NCBI GenBank assembly: GCA_016987375.1
Contig: PJRA01000198.1
Coordinates: forward strand, 1,531,934-1,595,933
Length of the DNA: 64,000 nt
Direction: 5' to 3'
Source: Brachionus koreanus
Taxonomy: Eukaryota; Rotifera; Eurotatoria; Ploima; Brachionidae
This document shows, piece after piece, positions 49,701 through 57,642 of this stretch. The position numbers and the translations under genes are program-made. The notes below the pieces were generated by a model, which saw only the letters and a program-made list of their open reading frames with translations, made no database searches and was not told the origin of the DNA. Position 1 is the first letter of the stretch. Every line of letters starts with the position of its first letter.

Positions 49701-52700
49701 ATGGGAATAATTTAAATGTGAAATAGAGCCAAATTATTATTTCATTTGTTTTTAAATGAAATAAAAAAAAAATCAAAAATAATTTTATTAAGCAAGTAAA
49801 GAATTATTTGAGTAAAATAAAAAAAATTATATTTTTCTTTTAACTTCTTGAGTAGCTGAATGAATTGCAAACTGTGCAGTTGATTTAATCAAGTTGTTTG
49901 CTTTGCTTCTTGTTTGTCTTGTTCCATCTTGTTCTTCATATATTTCATGAACATTCTCGGTCATTCTTTCTCTTTTGTTTACACTTTCAACAGGAGAAGC
50001 TAATTTTTTTTGTGAAGTTGTTATTGATAGAACCTAAGTAATCATTATTAAAGAATAAGTAAATAGTTATTCATTTTAATTAAATTATGAGACCAAATTA
50101 GTAATTATTGTTAATGTGTAATGAGTCCATTTCGGTAACTGGATGAGCTCGAATAAATACGACCTGAAAATAATAACTATAATAATAAAAAAGAGTTGTT
50201 TGTATAGGTCCTTGGGGAAGTTACTCTAATAAGCAAACAAGTTAAAACAACATCAACATTTAAAAATTAAATTTTTTTATTTTTTTTTTATTGATAAAAA
50301 TTTAAAATAAATTAAATTATTTTCTTTTTTTAAAAGTGGTTTGACTCGGACGCGCCCGAATCAACCGATTTTCCATGCAATTATTCAAAAAAATTGAACG
50401 AATTTCAAAAACTAATGCTTCTAAGATGCTTTAGAGTGGATCGAATATATTTGGCAGTAACACTTTATGTTTCTAATGTGATGGGTGAGCAATATGTGAC
50501 ACCGCCAGTAATAAGCTTTGAATCGATCTGGGATCAGAGCACAACTTTATCGCCCATTGTTTTCATACTCAGTCCTGGCTCGGACCCGACCACCGATTTG
50601 CTCAAACTTGCCGAAAGAAGCAATTTCGGCGTGGGCAGAGTTAAACTATTGGCGATGGGTCAAGGTCAAGAGCAAATTGCAATCAGCTATTTGGAACAAG
50701 CAGTCAACCGTGGACTCTGGCTCATGCTGCAAAACTGTCACCTTTTGGTCAAATGGCTCAAAGAATTAGAAAAACATTTGGAAAAATTGAGCAAGCCACA
50801 TCCAGATTTTCGACTTTGGCTCACCACTGAGCCCACTCCGCTTTTTCCCATAGGCATTCTGCAACGTTCACTAAAAATAGTGACCGAACCTCCCAACGGT
50901 CTCAAGCTTAATCTCAAAAACACATTTCATAAGCTTGGGCTTAGCGCGTTCAGTGACTGCGATCATGAAGCGTTTCCCTCATTGGTGTTTGTGCTCGCCT
51001 TTTTTCACGCAGTCGTCCAGGAAAGACGAAAATACGACAAGATCGGCTGGAATGTTTCGTATGACTTCAACGAATCTGATTTTAGAGTGTGCATGCAAAT
51101 TTTATCGACATATTTGAATAAAGCAACTGACAATGGAGACACTAAAATTCCGTGGGCAAGTTTAAAGTATCTAATTGGCGAAGTAATGTACGGCGGTAGA
51201 GCTATTGACAATTTTGACAGACGTGTTCTCAATACGTACATGAACGAGTACATGGGCGACTTTATATTTGACACTTTTCAACCATTTCATTTTTTTGTAA
51301 ACGATGAAGTAGACTATTTTATTCCAACTTTGCAAGAAGAGGCCAGAAACAATCCAGGCGATTTGCATTTAGGTAATTTTTATTTCTAATTTTTATTTAA
51401 ATAGAAAAAAAAAATTTATTTATTTTTATTACTAAAATATTTAGAAACTATAAGACGTAAGTATCAGTAGATTTGACTAAAAATAATTAATTAATAAATT
51501 AGATGCAGTAAAATTGCTTGGCTTAAATTTTTAAAATAGTTTATTAAATTTTAGCATACTTTAATTTTTAGACTATAACTTGTTAATCTAACAACATTCA
51601 ATAAATTATTTAGACCGATGTAAAAATGAAAAAATAACAAATTAAAATCAATTATTTTCTTTTGTGGTTATTTCAAAAAAAAGAGTCAAAAATTTTGCAT
51701 TTTGGTTTTTTTTTTTCAAATTGCCACTTCTTGGTCTTTTGACCAAAAAAATATATTTTTCTCTAATAGAAGCATAAATTCATTCTAAAACAACTCTTCT
51801 ACATAATAATTTCTTTCTAACTTTTCAATTTTTTAATCCAATATTGTAACCTTCTTGCTTTAAGCACATTTTCTCTTTCAACTAGACAAATTTCAGCTAT
51901 TGTTAATTTTGGAAGCAGAAATTAAAAATTAAAAAAACTATCTTTCTAAGTGTCTAAAAATCGTCTTGTAAAATATATCAGCCAATATCATATTTGTATT
52001 TAGCTTGGTTTAACTTCTGAAATTGTGCAAAACAGTATGTAAGAGTAAAAGCTGGGCTTTTTTTAAATGAATTTTATTTTCACACTTTAATTAAAAATAA
52101 AAAAAAAATCCTATACTACTATTTAATTTTACTATAGTTATTATATTAAAAAGCTAAAGTCCAAAACTAGGCTACAAGAATAATCTTTTTAAATTGCATT
52201 CCATCGCATGATTATAATAAATTTCAAAATTTTAATTTTAAGTTTTCAATTTATAGAATTTTTTAGAGTTAATTGAACATAAGTTGAACATATAATTTTG
52301 AAGTGAATTCAAAAATGAGTTAAAGTTTTTGAATAAAAAAGATAATTGCAGTCAACCATCGATAATCCGACCTATTTGGTTCGATAATTGATGTTGGAAA
52401 CTTGATAATCCGGAATTGATAAAAAATTAAAAAAATGTCAGATAAAAGAATATTTTATTACATTTTTGTTCCAAAATTTAACAAATTTTTCTTTTAACAC
52501 AAGAAAGCCCGGCTGATTTCTCATTTAAATTTTAAATAAAGTTATCAAGATAAATTAAACATTTTCTTTGAAAATTTATTCATTTTCTAAAAATTACAAT
52601 CAAATTTTTTAGATAATAAAAATCGTTTTTTAAAATTCTATTTATGTGTGGTAACAATCAAGTTTCAATTTTTCAAAAAGAGGTCTAAAAAACTCCTCGG

Positions 52701-54822
52701 GCGTTCTTGTGTTAATATCTAGAGTCAAATCTGTAGAATTTCTTTTAAACCAAGTTCATCAATTTGTTGTTTTGAAACAATTAACTTTAATGTAAATAAA
52801 AAAACAGTATAAAGCTTTTTTTATGTTAGATAAAAGAAAAAAATAATCATTTAATTGATCTGCTTAAAGTATAAATTTAACTATAGTCTTGCTTGAATAG
52901 TGAAAAAAATTGTGTCGCAATTCAGAAATTATCTGACATGTTGTGTTGAAAAATTTTGATTTCAATTTTTTTAAAAAAGATTGACTCATCAAACAATTTG
53001 TACTAGTTTAGAATAAAACAAGATAAAAAAGTCGTTTATTTTTGATTGACAATCGCTAATAATTGAGGTTAATAATGGGATCCTAATCATTTTTTGTTTG
53101 AATGATCAAATTAAAATGATCATGTTCAAATATTATTATTAAAAATAAGTTTTTACATAGAATAGAATGTAAGACTTTATATCTGCAAATGTCTCAAAAA
53201 TTTTATGCATGCAGAATTATTCACAATGCTTGGCTTGGTTTGACACCACAAGAAAATGTGTAACTCAGCAGGGATAAAAAAAATTTTCATCAGAATTGAT
53301 CTAACGATGTGATAATGATAATTTGAATAAGTGAATAAGCATTTTTTTGTCTCATTTTGATTATATTTTTCAACTCTGGACATCAAATCAACCTTATTTC
53401 TTTTTTTTCTCAGTTTATAAAATAATAATCAATTATTGTATAGAGACATAATCTAACTTGGCTCGGCAGATCTCATATTATTATTATAAAACTAAGTCCA
53501 TAATATAATTCTATTAAAAATAATAAAACTTTTTTTAAAATTGTAAAATACAATTTAAAAGAAAAAAAAAGCTTTGCTTTAGCCCAGCGCTTGATTTAAT
53601 AATCTAATAAAGTTTTTTAATTAAATAAAAATTTCTATTTTAGTTTATATTGATCAATTGCCTTTGAATAACACACCGGAAGTATTCGGATTGAATCCAA
53701 ATGCTGAAATTGGCTATTACACAAAATCTGCACGAGACATGTGGGAACAATTGGTCGAGCTTCAGCCTCAAACTGGTAATAAATCTGAATATTTGAAATT
53801 TTTCTTTTGGATTTTTTCCTAAATTTTATTTTTAATAGGTGAAACTGGTGGTGGTATAAGCAGAGACCAGTTTATAGACAATACAGCCACTGATATTCTT
53901 AAACGAATACCTCCTGTTTACGACATTGATAAAATTAGAAAAAAATACGGCCTGGATGTTTCACCAACAACAGTTGTTTTACTTCAAGAATTAGAACGGT
54001 TTAATCGTTTGATATCTACCATGTTCCGCTCATTGACAACTCTTAAGAGAGTGAGAAAAATTTAATTTTTTTTTAAAAATTGAAAAAAAATTGATTAATT
54101 TTTGTAAATAAAAGGCTCTCAAAGGAGAAGTTGGAATGTCGAATGAATTGGACGATTTATCAAGAGCTTTGTTCAATGGTCAACTGCCATCAATGTGGAG
54201 ACGGTTGGCTCCAGCGACTAAAAAAACTTTGGGTAATTGGATGGACCATTTCTACAAACGAAATCAACAGTACAACACTTGGGTTAGTTTATTTCAATTT
54301 AAGAATGAAAAATCAATTTGGTTTAATTATATGTTTTTTTGTTTTTAGATAAATGAAAGTGAACCAAATGTAATGTGGCTATCAGGACTGCACATACCCG
54401 AGTCTTATTTGACTGCATTAGTCCAGGCTACTTGTCGCAAAAATGGCTGGCCCTTGGACAAGTCTACTTTGTATACTCAAGTGACAAACTACCAAAACCC
54501 GGAGGATGTAACTGAAAGAGCGCACCAGGGTTGTTTTGTTCACGGACTGTACTTGGAAGGCGCTGGATGGGACTCTAAAAATAACTGCCTGGTAAAACAA
54601 AACCCAAAGGAGTTGATTAAAGATTTGCCAGTAATGAAAGTTATACCGATTGAGGCACATAAATTAAAGCTGCAAAACACATTCCGTACCCCTGTTTATA
54701 CGACTTCTGATAGAAGAAACGCAATGGGTGTCGGCCTTGTTTTTGAGGCTGACCTGTTCACGACTGAACATCTAAGTCATTGGGTTCTGCAAGGAGTTTG
54801 TCTTATTCTCAATACTGATTAG
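18811..54822 (+). CDS. DNAH10: Axonemal dynein heavy chain 10 (inner-arm I1/f)
   Basis: Motor heavy chain of the inner dynein arm in motile cilia. I resolve 21 exons: 18811-19027, 19084-19173, 19227-19345, 19398-19745, 19797-20482, 22509-23250, 23309-23492, 23553-23627, 27231-27358, 27413-28594, 30855-32138, 34215-35417, 38499-38834, 38899-40551, 42131-42700, 43741-46917, 50337-51372, 53644-53775, 53839-54050, 54115-54282 and 54349-54822. All junctions are GT-AG and keep phase. The total is 14016 nt, 4671 residues; human DNAH10 is near 4500. Assignment to DNAH10 rather than other chains rests on the tail ([39 protein letters not shown]), the linker ([20 protein letters not shown]) and the C-terminus ([34 protein letters not shown]). 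The start is the first ATG of the first exon; the N-terminal 110 residues are acidic and poorly conserved. Both assembly gaps lie in introns. Confidence 0.95.
20745..21130. repeat. Dispersed repeat S, copy 1 (DNAH10 intron 5)
   Basis: Contains AAAAGCTGGACTC, AAAGTCCAAAACTAG, AAGAATAATCTTTTT and CATCGCATGATTA in the same order as a second copy at 52030-52290. CTGGACTC and AGTCCA are mutually complementary. Family unknown. Confidence 0.5.
21427..22423. other. Assembly gap (997 N)
   Basis: Run of N inside DNAH10 intron 5 (20483-22508). The flanking exons join in phase (GA + C gives Asp, reading ILDLRPQDIQ), so no coding sequence is missing. Confidence 1.
24018..24808. mobile_element. TIR element with palindromic ends carrying a PHD-finger fragment
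   Basis: Both ends (24018-24046 and 24780-24808) are 29-bp near-palindromes starting TTATTTTCAGGTAA and ending TTACGTGAAAATAA. Subterminal TTTATTTTCACGCA motifs are also inverted. Inside, a plus-strand frame 24541-24678 encodes a C4HC3 PHD-like zinc finger: CKIC, CGSC, H, C and CSNC spacing. The upstream frame 24275-24548 ([14 protein letters not shown]...) is one base out of phase with it and has an in-frame TGA. PHD fingers occur in some LINE ORF1 proteins and in chromatin genes; which source applies here is unknown. It lies in DNAH10 intron 8. Confidence 0.5.
25449..25678. mobile_element. piggyBac-like MITE family A, copy 1
   Basis: 230 bp flanked by TTAA on both sides (25445-25448 and 25679-25682). 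Terminal inverted repeat CACTCAAAAACCGG / CCGGTTTTTGAGTG. TTAA duplication is the signature of piggyBac transposition. The interior is AT-rich and non-coding, with the block GGGGTTCAAAAGACCC before the right end. Confidence 0.85.
26290..26840 (-). pseudogene. Non-LTR retrotransposon reverse-transcriptase C-terminal fragment
   Basis: Minus strand in DNAH10 intron 8. Broken frames read [14 protein letters not shown], then [18 protein letters not shown] thumb sequence around 26700, then [19 protein letters not shown], and [20 protein letters not shown] (26484-26290). Order and spacing fit the thumb and C-terminal region of a LINE reverse transcriptase. Stops and shifts make it dead. Confidence 0.55.
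26925..27055 (+). pseudogene. Possible retrotransposon RNase H fragment
   Basis: A short plus-strand frame reads [20 protein letters not shown], resembling the first strand and catalytic Asp of RNase H in Ty3/gypsy-type polymerases (ETDAS motif), then breaks at a stop. Too short for certainty. Confidence 0.3.
27359..27412 (+). other. In-frame, stop-free mini-intron of DNAH10
   Basis: 54 nt, GTAATT donor and TTTAAAG acceptor, no stop in frame. Without it the protein reads [18 protein letters not shown], as in other DNAH10 proteins. With it, an 18-residue lysine-rich insert ([18 protein letters not shown]) splits a conserved block. Confidence 0.85.
29012..29465. mobile_element. MITE with TACCG termini (DNAH10 intron 10)
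   Basis: About 454 bp. The left end TACCGGAAAACCTTGC... and the right end (reverse complement TACCGTTAAACCTTGC...) match over about 28 bp, both continuing AACTACCCCG. No coding potential. The duplication of target DNA is not obvious. Confidence 0.55.
29930..30080. repeat. Degenerate GTATGTTAAA repeats
   Basis: Five loosely spaced copies of a GTATG(T/C)TAAA-like unit within DNAH10 intron 10. No function inferred. Confidence 0.35.
32480..32690 (-). pseudogene. LINE ORF2 C-terminal fragment (jockey/CR1-like)
   Basis: Minus strand frame [20 protein letters not shown], continuing [11 protein letters not shown], is the typical end of jockey/CR1-clade ORF2 (WNSLP...V..SVN.FK..L..). Truncated by stops. 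Lies in DNAH10 intron 11. Confidence 0.5.
32734..32935. repeat. Dispersed repeat rich in TTTACGTAAA, copy 2
   Basis: Starts ACAGTGGTGATT and consists of TTTACGTAAA-type units, like the copy at 15764-15970. Confidence 0.5.
33360..33850 (-). pseudogene. Non-LTR retrotransposon reverse-transcriptase fragment (RTE-like)
   Basis: Minus strand, broken frames. A segment like [18 protein letters not shown] (palm entry) is followed by a GLVVKLP-type block, then [19 protein letters not shown] and SILIAFI, the sequence just before the first catalytic Asp of LINE reverse transcriptases, then PRKSST/IINLIKI. Several frameshifts and stops. The order is that of RTE/CR1-type enzymes. Confidence 0.6.
33882..34100. 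mobile_element. piggyBac-like MITE family A, copy 2
   Basis: 219 bp between TTAA sites (33878-33881 and 34101-34104). Ends CACTCAAAGACCGG and GGTTTTTGAGTG. Highly similar along its length to the copy at 25449-25678, same orientation. Confidence 0.85.
34215..40551 (+). CDS. DNAH10: DNAH10 exons 12-14: linker end, AAA1-AAA3
   Basis: Sub-entry of the dynein gene. Exon 34215-35417 carries the linker end and AAA1, with P-loop GPAGTGKT at residue about 2002 and CFDEFNRID as Walker B. AAA1 is the main ATPase site. Exon 38499-38834 continues AAA1 ([17 protein letters not shown]). Exon 38899-40551 carries AAA2 with P-loop GPTGGGKT (about 2283) and AAA3 with GESGTSKT (about 2631) and [13 protein letters not shown]. 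All three P-loops keep the Lys-Thr pair. Human AAA2 has GPTRGGKS at the same place. Confidence 0.93.
36474..36689 (+). mobile_element. piggyBac-like MITE family B, copy 1
   Basis: 216 bp between TTAA sites (36470-36473, 36690-36693). Ends CACTAGAACGCCCGA and TCGGGCTTTCTAGTG. The left part contains an internal hairpin GGGGTTTTTTAGACCCC. A second copy lies inverted at 52498-52711. Confidence 0.85.
36878..38086. mobile_element. 1.2-kb TIR element with CCCAGAAA termini
   Basis: Left end CCCAGAAACCAATTTC, right end GAAATTGTTTTCTGGG. The inverted similarity extends about 50 bp inward (TAATTACGATTCTGT versus TAATTAGGATCCTGT). The interior is full of GGATCC/AGGATT-like motifs and has no transposase. 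Non-autonomous element in DNAH10 intron 12. Confidence 0.55.
40552..42130. other. DNAH10 intron 15, no identified element
   Basis: AT-rich. A short minus-strand frame near 41245-41150 contains [20 protein letters not shown], an AT-hook or helix-turn-helix-like scrap that might come from a transposase. Nothing else recognised. Confidence 0.3.
43145..43360. mobile_element. Possible third TTAA element with a perfect hairpin
   Basis: The right end TTCTAGTG abuts TTAA (43361-43364), and the left end could be CACTTAGAA (43145). Near the left end TACAAACCCTGGGGTA (43155-43170) and its exact complement (43178-43193) form a 16-bp hairpin with a 7-nt loop. The left side lacks TTAA, so the left border is uncertain. 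Confidence 0.4.
43365..43475. mobile_element. piggyBac-like MITE family A, copy 3 (internally deleted)
   Basis: 111 bp between TTAA sites (43361-43364, 43476-43479), ends CACTCAAAAACCGG and CAGTTTTTGAGTG. Matches the two outer parts of family A with the middle 110-120 bp missing. It directly abuts another element's end at the shared TTAA. Confidence 0.8.
43741..46917 (+). CDS. DNAH10: DNAH10 exon 16: AAA4, stalk with microtubule-binding tip, AAA5
   Basis: Largest exon, 3177 nt. AAA4 has P-loop GVGGSGKQS (about residue 2981). The antiparallel coiled-coil stalk runs from about residue 3233 ([20 protein letters not shown]) to about 3543. The microtubule-binding tip lies between its arms ([20 protein letters not shown]). 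AAA5 begins at [20 protein letters not shown]. The exon is notably richer in G and C (GCC, GAG, CTC codons) than the surrounding introns, as expected for coding DNA here. Confidence 0.93.
47575..48159 (+). pseudogene. LINE reverse-transcriptase fragment with an internal inverted duplication
   Basis: Plus strand in DNAH10 intron 16. Frames read [20 protein letters not shown], then [14 protein letters not shown] (thumb motif) and [20 protein letters not shown]; after a break come [20 protein letters not shown] and LSKVDSVF up to the gap. Between the two parts, 47871-47926 is an inverted copy (54 of 56 identical) of 47968-48023. Non-functional. Confidence 0.65.
48160..48788. other. Assembly gap (629 N)
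   Basis: Run of N within DNAH10 intron 16, inside LINE sequence of changing orientation, so the local assembly may be unreliable. Confidence 1.
48789..49690 (-). pseudogene. LINE ORF2 C-terminal fragment, interrupted by a mariner element
   Basis: Minus strand. From about 49690 the frame reads [20 protein letters not shown] and [13 protein letters not shown] (connection region). After the inserted element (49139-49425) it continues [32 protein letters not shown] and [19 protein letters not shown] to the gap. Stops occur in several places. Confidence 0.6.
49139..49425 (-). mobile_element. Internally deleted Tc1/mariner element with TA duplication
   Basis: 287 bp. Terminal inverted repeats ACGGGTGAGGCATAAGTAAA, flanked by TA on both sides (49137-49138, 49426-49427). 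On the minus strand it retains a transposase scrap, [15 protein letters not shown] (second catalytic Asp), then [19 protein letters not shown]. It was inserted into the LINE fragment described above. Confidence 0.8.
49827..50033 (-). CDS. Exon-like unidentified frame antisense in DNAH10 intron
   Basis: A minus-strand open frame of 68 codons runs from an AG acceptor (50035-50034, reading CTTAG then GTTCTATC) to TAA at 49829-49827. It reads [20 protein letters not shown] and includes [18 protein letters not shown]. Composition is that of real coding sequence. An upstream block at about 50165-50100 after a TATTTTCAG acceptor also looks exon-like but does not join unambiguously. No family recognised. 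It may be a nested gene's last exon or a transposon protein remnant. Confidence 0.3.
   Translation of the reverse strand, partial: VLSITTSQKKLASPVESVNKRERMTENVHEIYEEQDGTRQTRSKANNLIKSTAQFAIHSATQEVKRKI
50337..54822 (+). CDS. DNAH10: DNAH10 exons 17-21: AAA6 and C-terminal domain
   Basis: Exon 50337-51372 starts WFDSDAPES and carries the dynein heavy-chain C-terminal part from [19 protein letters not shown] through [19 protein letters not shown] and [13 protein letters not shown]. Four short exons separated by 63-2271 nt introns complete the protein, ending NTD-TAG. Codon phase at each junction was checked: the split codons are GTT, GGT, then phase zero twice. Confidence 0.93.
52030..52290. repeat. 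Dispersed repeat S, copy 2 (DNAH10 intron 17)
   Basis: Matches 20745-21130 in order: AAAAGCTGGGCTTT, AAAGTCCAAAACTAG, AAGAATAATCTTTTT, CATCGCATGATTA and a TAGAATTTTTTAGA tail, with an internal deletion. Confidence 0.5.
52498..52711 (-). mobile_element. piggyBac-like MITE family B, copy 2 (inverted)
   Basis: 214 bp between TTAA sites (52494-52497, 52712-52715). Ends CACAAGAAAGCCCGG and CGGGCGTTCTTGTG. Reverse-complement of the element at 36474-36689 along its length. Confidence 0.85.
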
Positions 54823-55069
54823 AGACAAACGAACAAAATTTTAGTTGCAAAGTGAAAAATTCAAAATTTTTAAAAGAAATGTTATTTTATAAATTATTAT
54901 TATTTTTATTATATTTTGTTAAATAAAAATTATTTATAAATAAGTTTTTTTTTTTTTTATTCTAATTTTTGAGTTAATGTAACATTAATTTTAATAAATT
55001 ATAGTAGATAAATTATTCAAGACAATAATTAATAATATGACATCCCCTTTCTGTAAAATGTTATCGTCT

Positions 55070-56153
55070 AGATAATCCCATTATCTCTCTCAATCGGATA
55101 GCGATTCAATCCAATTTATCTCCATTTCTGTTCAGCAAAAAACAATAAATCAGCGTGAATAGACACAAACACAAGATATCTTGTGTTTTAGTGAGCCTTT
55201 TGAAGATAGAAATCAGCTTTTAGAAACTCTAAAACGCCAGAATGAAGAAGATAAACAAACAATTTTATCTTTAAAAGATCAGAAATGAACAATTCAATTT
55301 GTGGTAAGCTTAAATCAATTATTTTATTGTTAATATTAATTTTTTTTTTAGATAAAAATTTTATTCGAAAAATAGTTCTGTTATCGATCCAACTTTAATG
55401 CACCTTGGTACACCATCTGATTTAGACGAGATAAAAAAAACTAGCTTAAATAATGGAAAAATTATGCTGTCGAATAAATTTAAGACAGTCCTAGTTGATG
55501 AGTGCTTTCTTATTAGAATACAAATGATGATCGATCAAAACAAGTCTAATAAAGTTGTATTTAAATCGATGATGACTGCTTTAATTCCTGATGTTTTAAT
55601 TTGGGGAAAAAATAATTGTGCGTTTATGCGGACTAATTACAGTGATATAATCAATGCAGCTAAAGGTACTAATTTAATTTCTAAATTCATTATTTTTTTT
55701 TTTTAATTTTTTAAAGTTAATTAATTTATTTAATAATCAAATTGTTTTAAATAATTCTCTAGTGAATTTGTTTAAAAATTAATGCATAAAACATAAATAT
55801 TTTTAAATTATATTTTGTGAATTTGGTAAAAATTATTAAATATTCATTTTAATTCCCTAAGTTATGATTTAAATAAAATTTTCATTTCATTAATAACTGA
55901 CATTTAAAATTAATGAAATGAGAATTTGTCTAAAAAATACACAATTTATCAAAATTGAATTAAATCATAAATATTTTTTTAACTATTTCAAAAAATTTTT
56001 TTAGATTTTCTTAATTCTAAAAAACTGCCCATCAGTTATAGTGTTTTAAAGTTATGTCTCAGAGAAATCTGTTATCAATCAAAAGTAAGAATAGAAAAAT
56101 CATTTGAAAGTGGAAGCAACTCATCAAAAAGTGATGATAGTGAACGTGACTAA
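55070..56153 (+). pseudogene. Small two-exon gene, possibly BEN-like, with broken upstream part
   Basis: Exons 55398-55665 and 56005-56153 join in phase (codon GAT) into 138 residues: MHLGTPSDLDEIKKTSL, then KTVLVDECFLIRIQMMIDQN, FKSMMTALIPDVLIWGKNN, DFLNSKKLPISYSVLKLCLR and an acidic Ser-rich tail. The Val-Phe/Leu core with 'ALIPD..I.G' and a C-terminal helix loosely resembles a BEN domain; this is a weak resemblance. Upstream, 55083-55288 reads as Ser-rich then coiled-coil sequence (LLETLKRQNEEDKQTILSL) but carries in-frame TAG (55160-55162) and TGA (55286-55288). Either the gene starts at 55398, or it is a decaying copy of a longer protein. Confidence 0.4.
55167..55188. repeat. 22-bp perfect palindrome
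   Basis: AAACACAAGAT followed directly by its reverse complement. It lies 210 bp upstream of the ATG at 55398. Function unknown. Confidence 0.6.
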
Positions 56154-56719
56154 GTTATAGTACTTTTTTGCTTACTTTTGTATGTTAATATTTTGTTTTG
56201 TTAATTTAAGTTTAGAAGAAAATTTATTTTTATATCAATTAATTTATGTCAGTTTTTGGACAATTAACATAAATGTAAATTTTGAATCAATAATACTTCA
56301 ATTTATAAATAAATTTAATAATAAATTAAAACCTTTGTATCCTGAATTTTAAATTTTAATAAATAAAATTTTAACAAAAATATATTTTAACTTAAAAAAA
56401 CAAATCAAAAAACACTTTTTAACGTTAAAAATTTAACGTTAAATTATCGTTAATTATTTGACGCTATATTTACACAAAAATTTAACCGAACCCGTCGGTC
56501 TTTTCACGTCATTAAAAAACGAGATTTTCGCTAATTTTTCACGCAAAAAAATTTCGTAGGGATAATATTGACTAAACAAAATATCTAAAAATATTTGGCA
56601 AAATATTCCAAGATATTAATCACTCTTGTTTTTAGCAAAAGTTATTAAACTATCCTTTTTGATAACATTAAAAATTGGAACTTTGATCTGCTTTATACCA
56701 GGTTTATACCAAATTAGAT

Positions 56720-57130
56720 GCTAAAGATATTGGAAATTGTATAATTTTTGGTAAATATAATAATCAAAACAATGGATAAGTTGTGCATAAGCAGAAAGAG
56801 AACAGAAACCCAAGGTAGGACTGAACCTTTGATATTGAAAACCTTCGCAGAGGTTTCAATCAGAAAAGAGAGATATTTAGTGCGAAACACAGATGTAGAA
56901 TCAGAACCGCAAATGTCAAAACTATGTCTGAGACATCAATATGCGCCCAATTTTCATGGACAAAAAACTAGAGTTTATAGGTATGAGGCATATGTGAAAG
57001 TGCAGCAATGCAATATTTCAATGCTATTCGCCAACTAACGAGGCTAGTGACGAAGAAAAATCAATATTTTACGAGCAGCTAAAACGAATTATAGGTAGAT
57101 TGCATCGGCATTTCCATGATATATTTATTT
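56720..57130 (+). pseudogene. LINE endonuclease-domain fragment (RTE-like)
   Basis: Broken plus-strand frames. ANVKTMSETSICAQFSW resembles the N-terminal WNVRTM block of AP-endonuclease domains. At about 57010-57105 a further frame reads NAIFQCYSPTNEASDEEKSI and FYEQLKRIIG, matching the 'QCYSPTN' catalytic block. A middle part is missing. The 80 bp preceding it resemble 61267-61345, so the 5' part exists in at least two places. Confidence 0.5.
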
Positions 57131-57288
57131 ATTTTTCTGGGTTTGTGAAAATCTTTCAAATAATTGGCAGATGTCAGTAATGTTTTTCTTTTATTTTCAA
57201 CCAATTTTTTTGGTTGATTGTTTGCACCCTCTATGTCATTAGTTGTATAATAATCATTTACTTTTAATTGAAAAATTTTATAAATATT

Positions 57289-57628
57289 TGTTACGGTATG
57301 AAAATAGCCGTTACAACCATTTAAATATTATTTACAGTTTATTTAGATTATATCTTTAGTCATAAATCTTTATGACCGATTTAATTCACAATTTATTTTG
57401 ATTTAACTTCTTTATTATTATTGACCTAATTACTATGTATAAATAAGAATTGTGATTCTTATTTCAGGGGGATTCAAAACTTGGTTTTTTGCTCTTATTT
57501 TACAACAATCATTTAATAAACGTTTATATAAAAACAATCTCGATCTTTATCCTCGCTTATCTCCTCTGAAGTTAATCTAAGGAATCAGGCCAATTTCGTA
57601 GACTAACAATGAAAATTACATTTTAAAA
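57289..57628. repeat. Possible solo LTR
   Basis: Starts TGTTACGGTATGAAAA and ends GACTAACA, about 340 bp. It contains a TATA-like TATGTATAAATAAG, a polyadenylation-like AATAAA and a CT-rich right part. The ends share only TGTT/AACA and no target duplication is visible. Confidence 0.3.
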
Positions 57629-57642
57629 TTTATTTTCAAAAA

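Noticed and set aside
53177..53386. 69-codon minus frame in the last large dynein intron
   Set aside because: No match to a known motif, no supporting splice sites; composition is like surrounding non-coding DNA.
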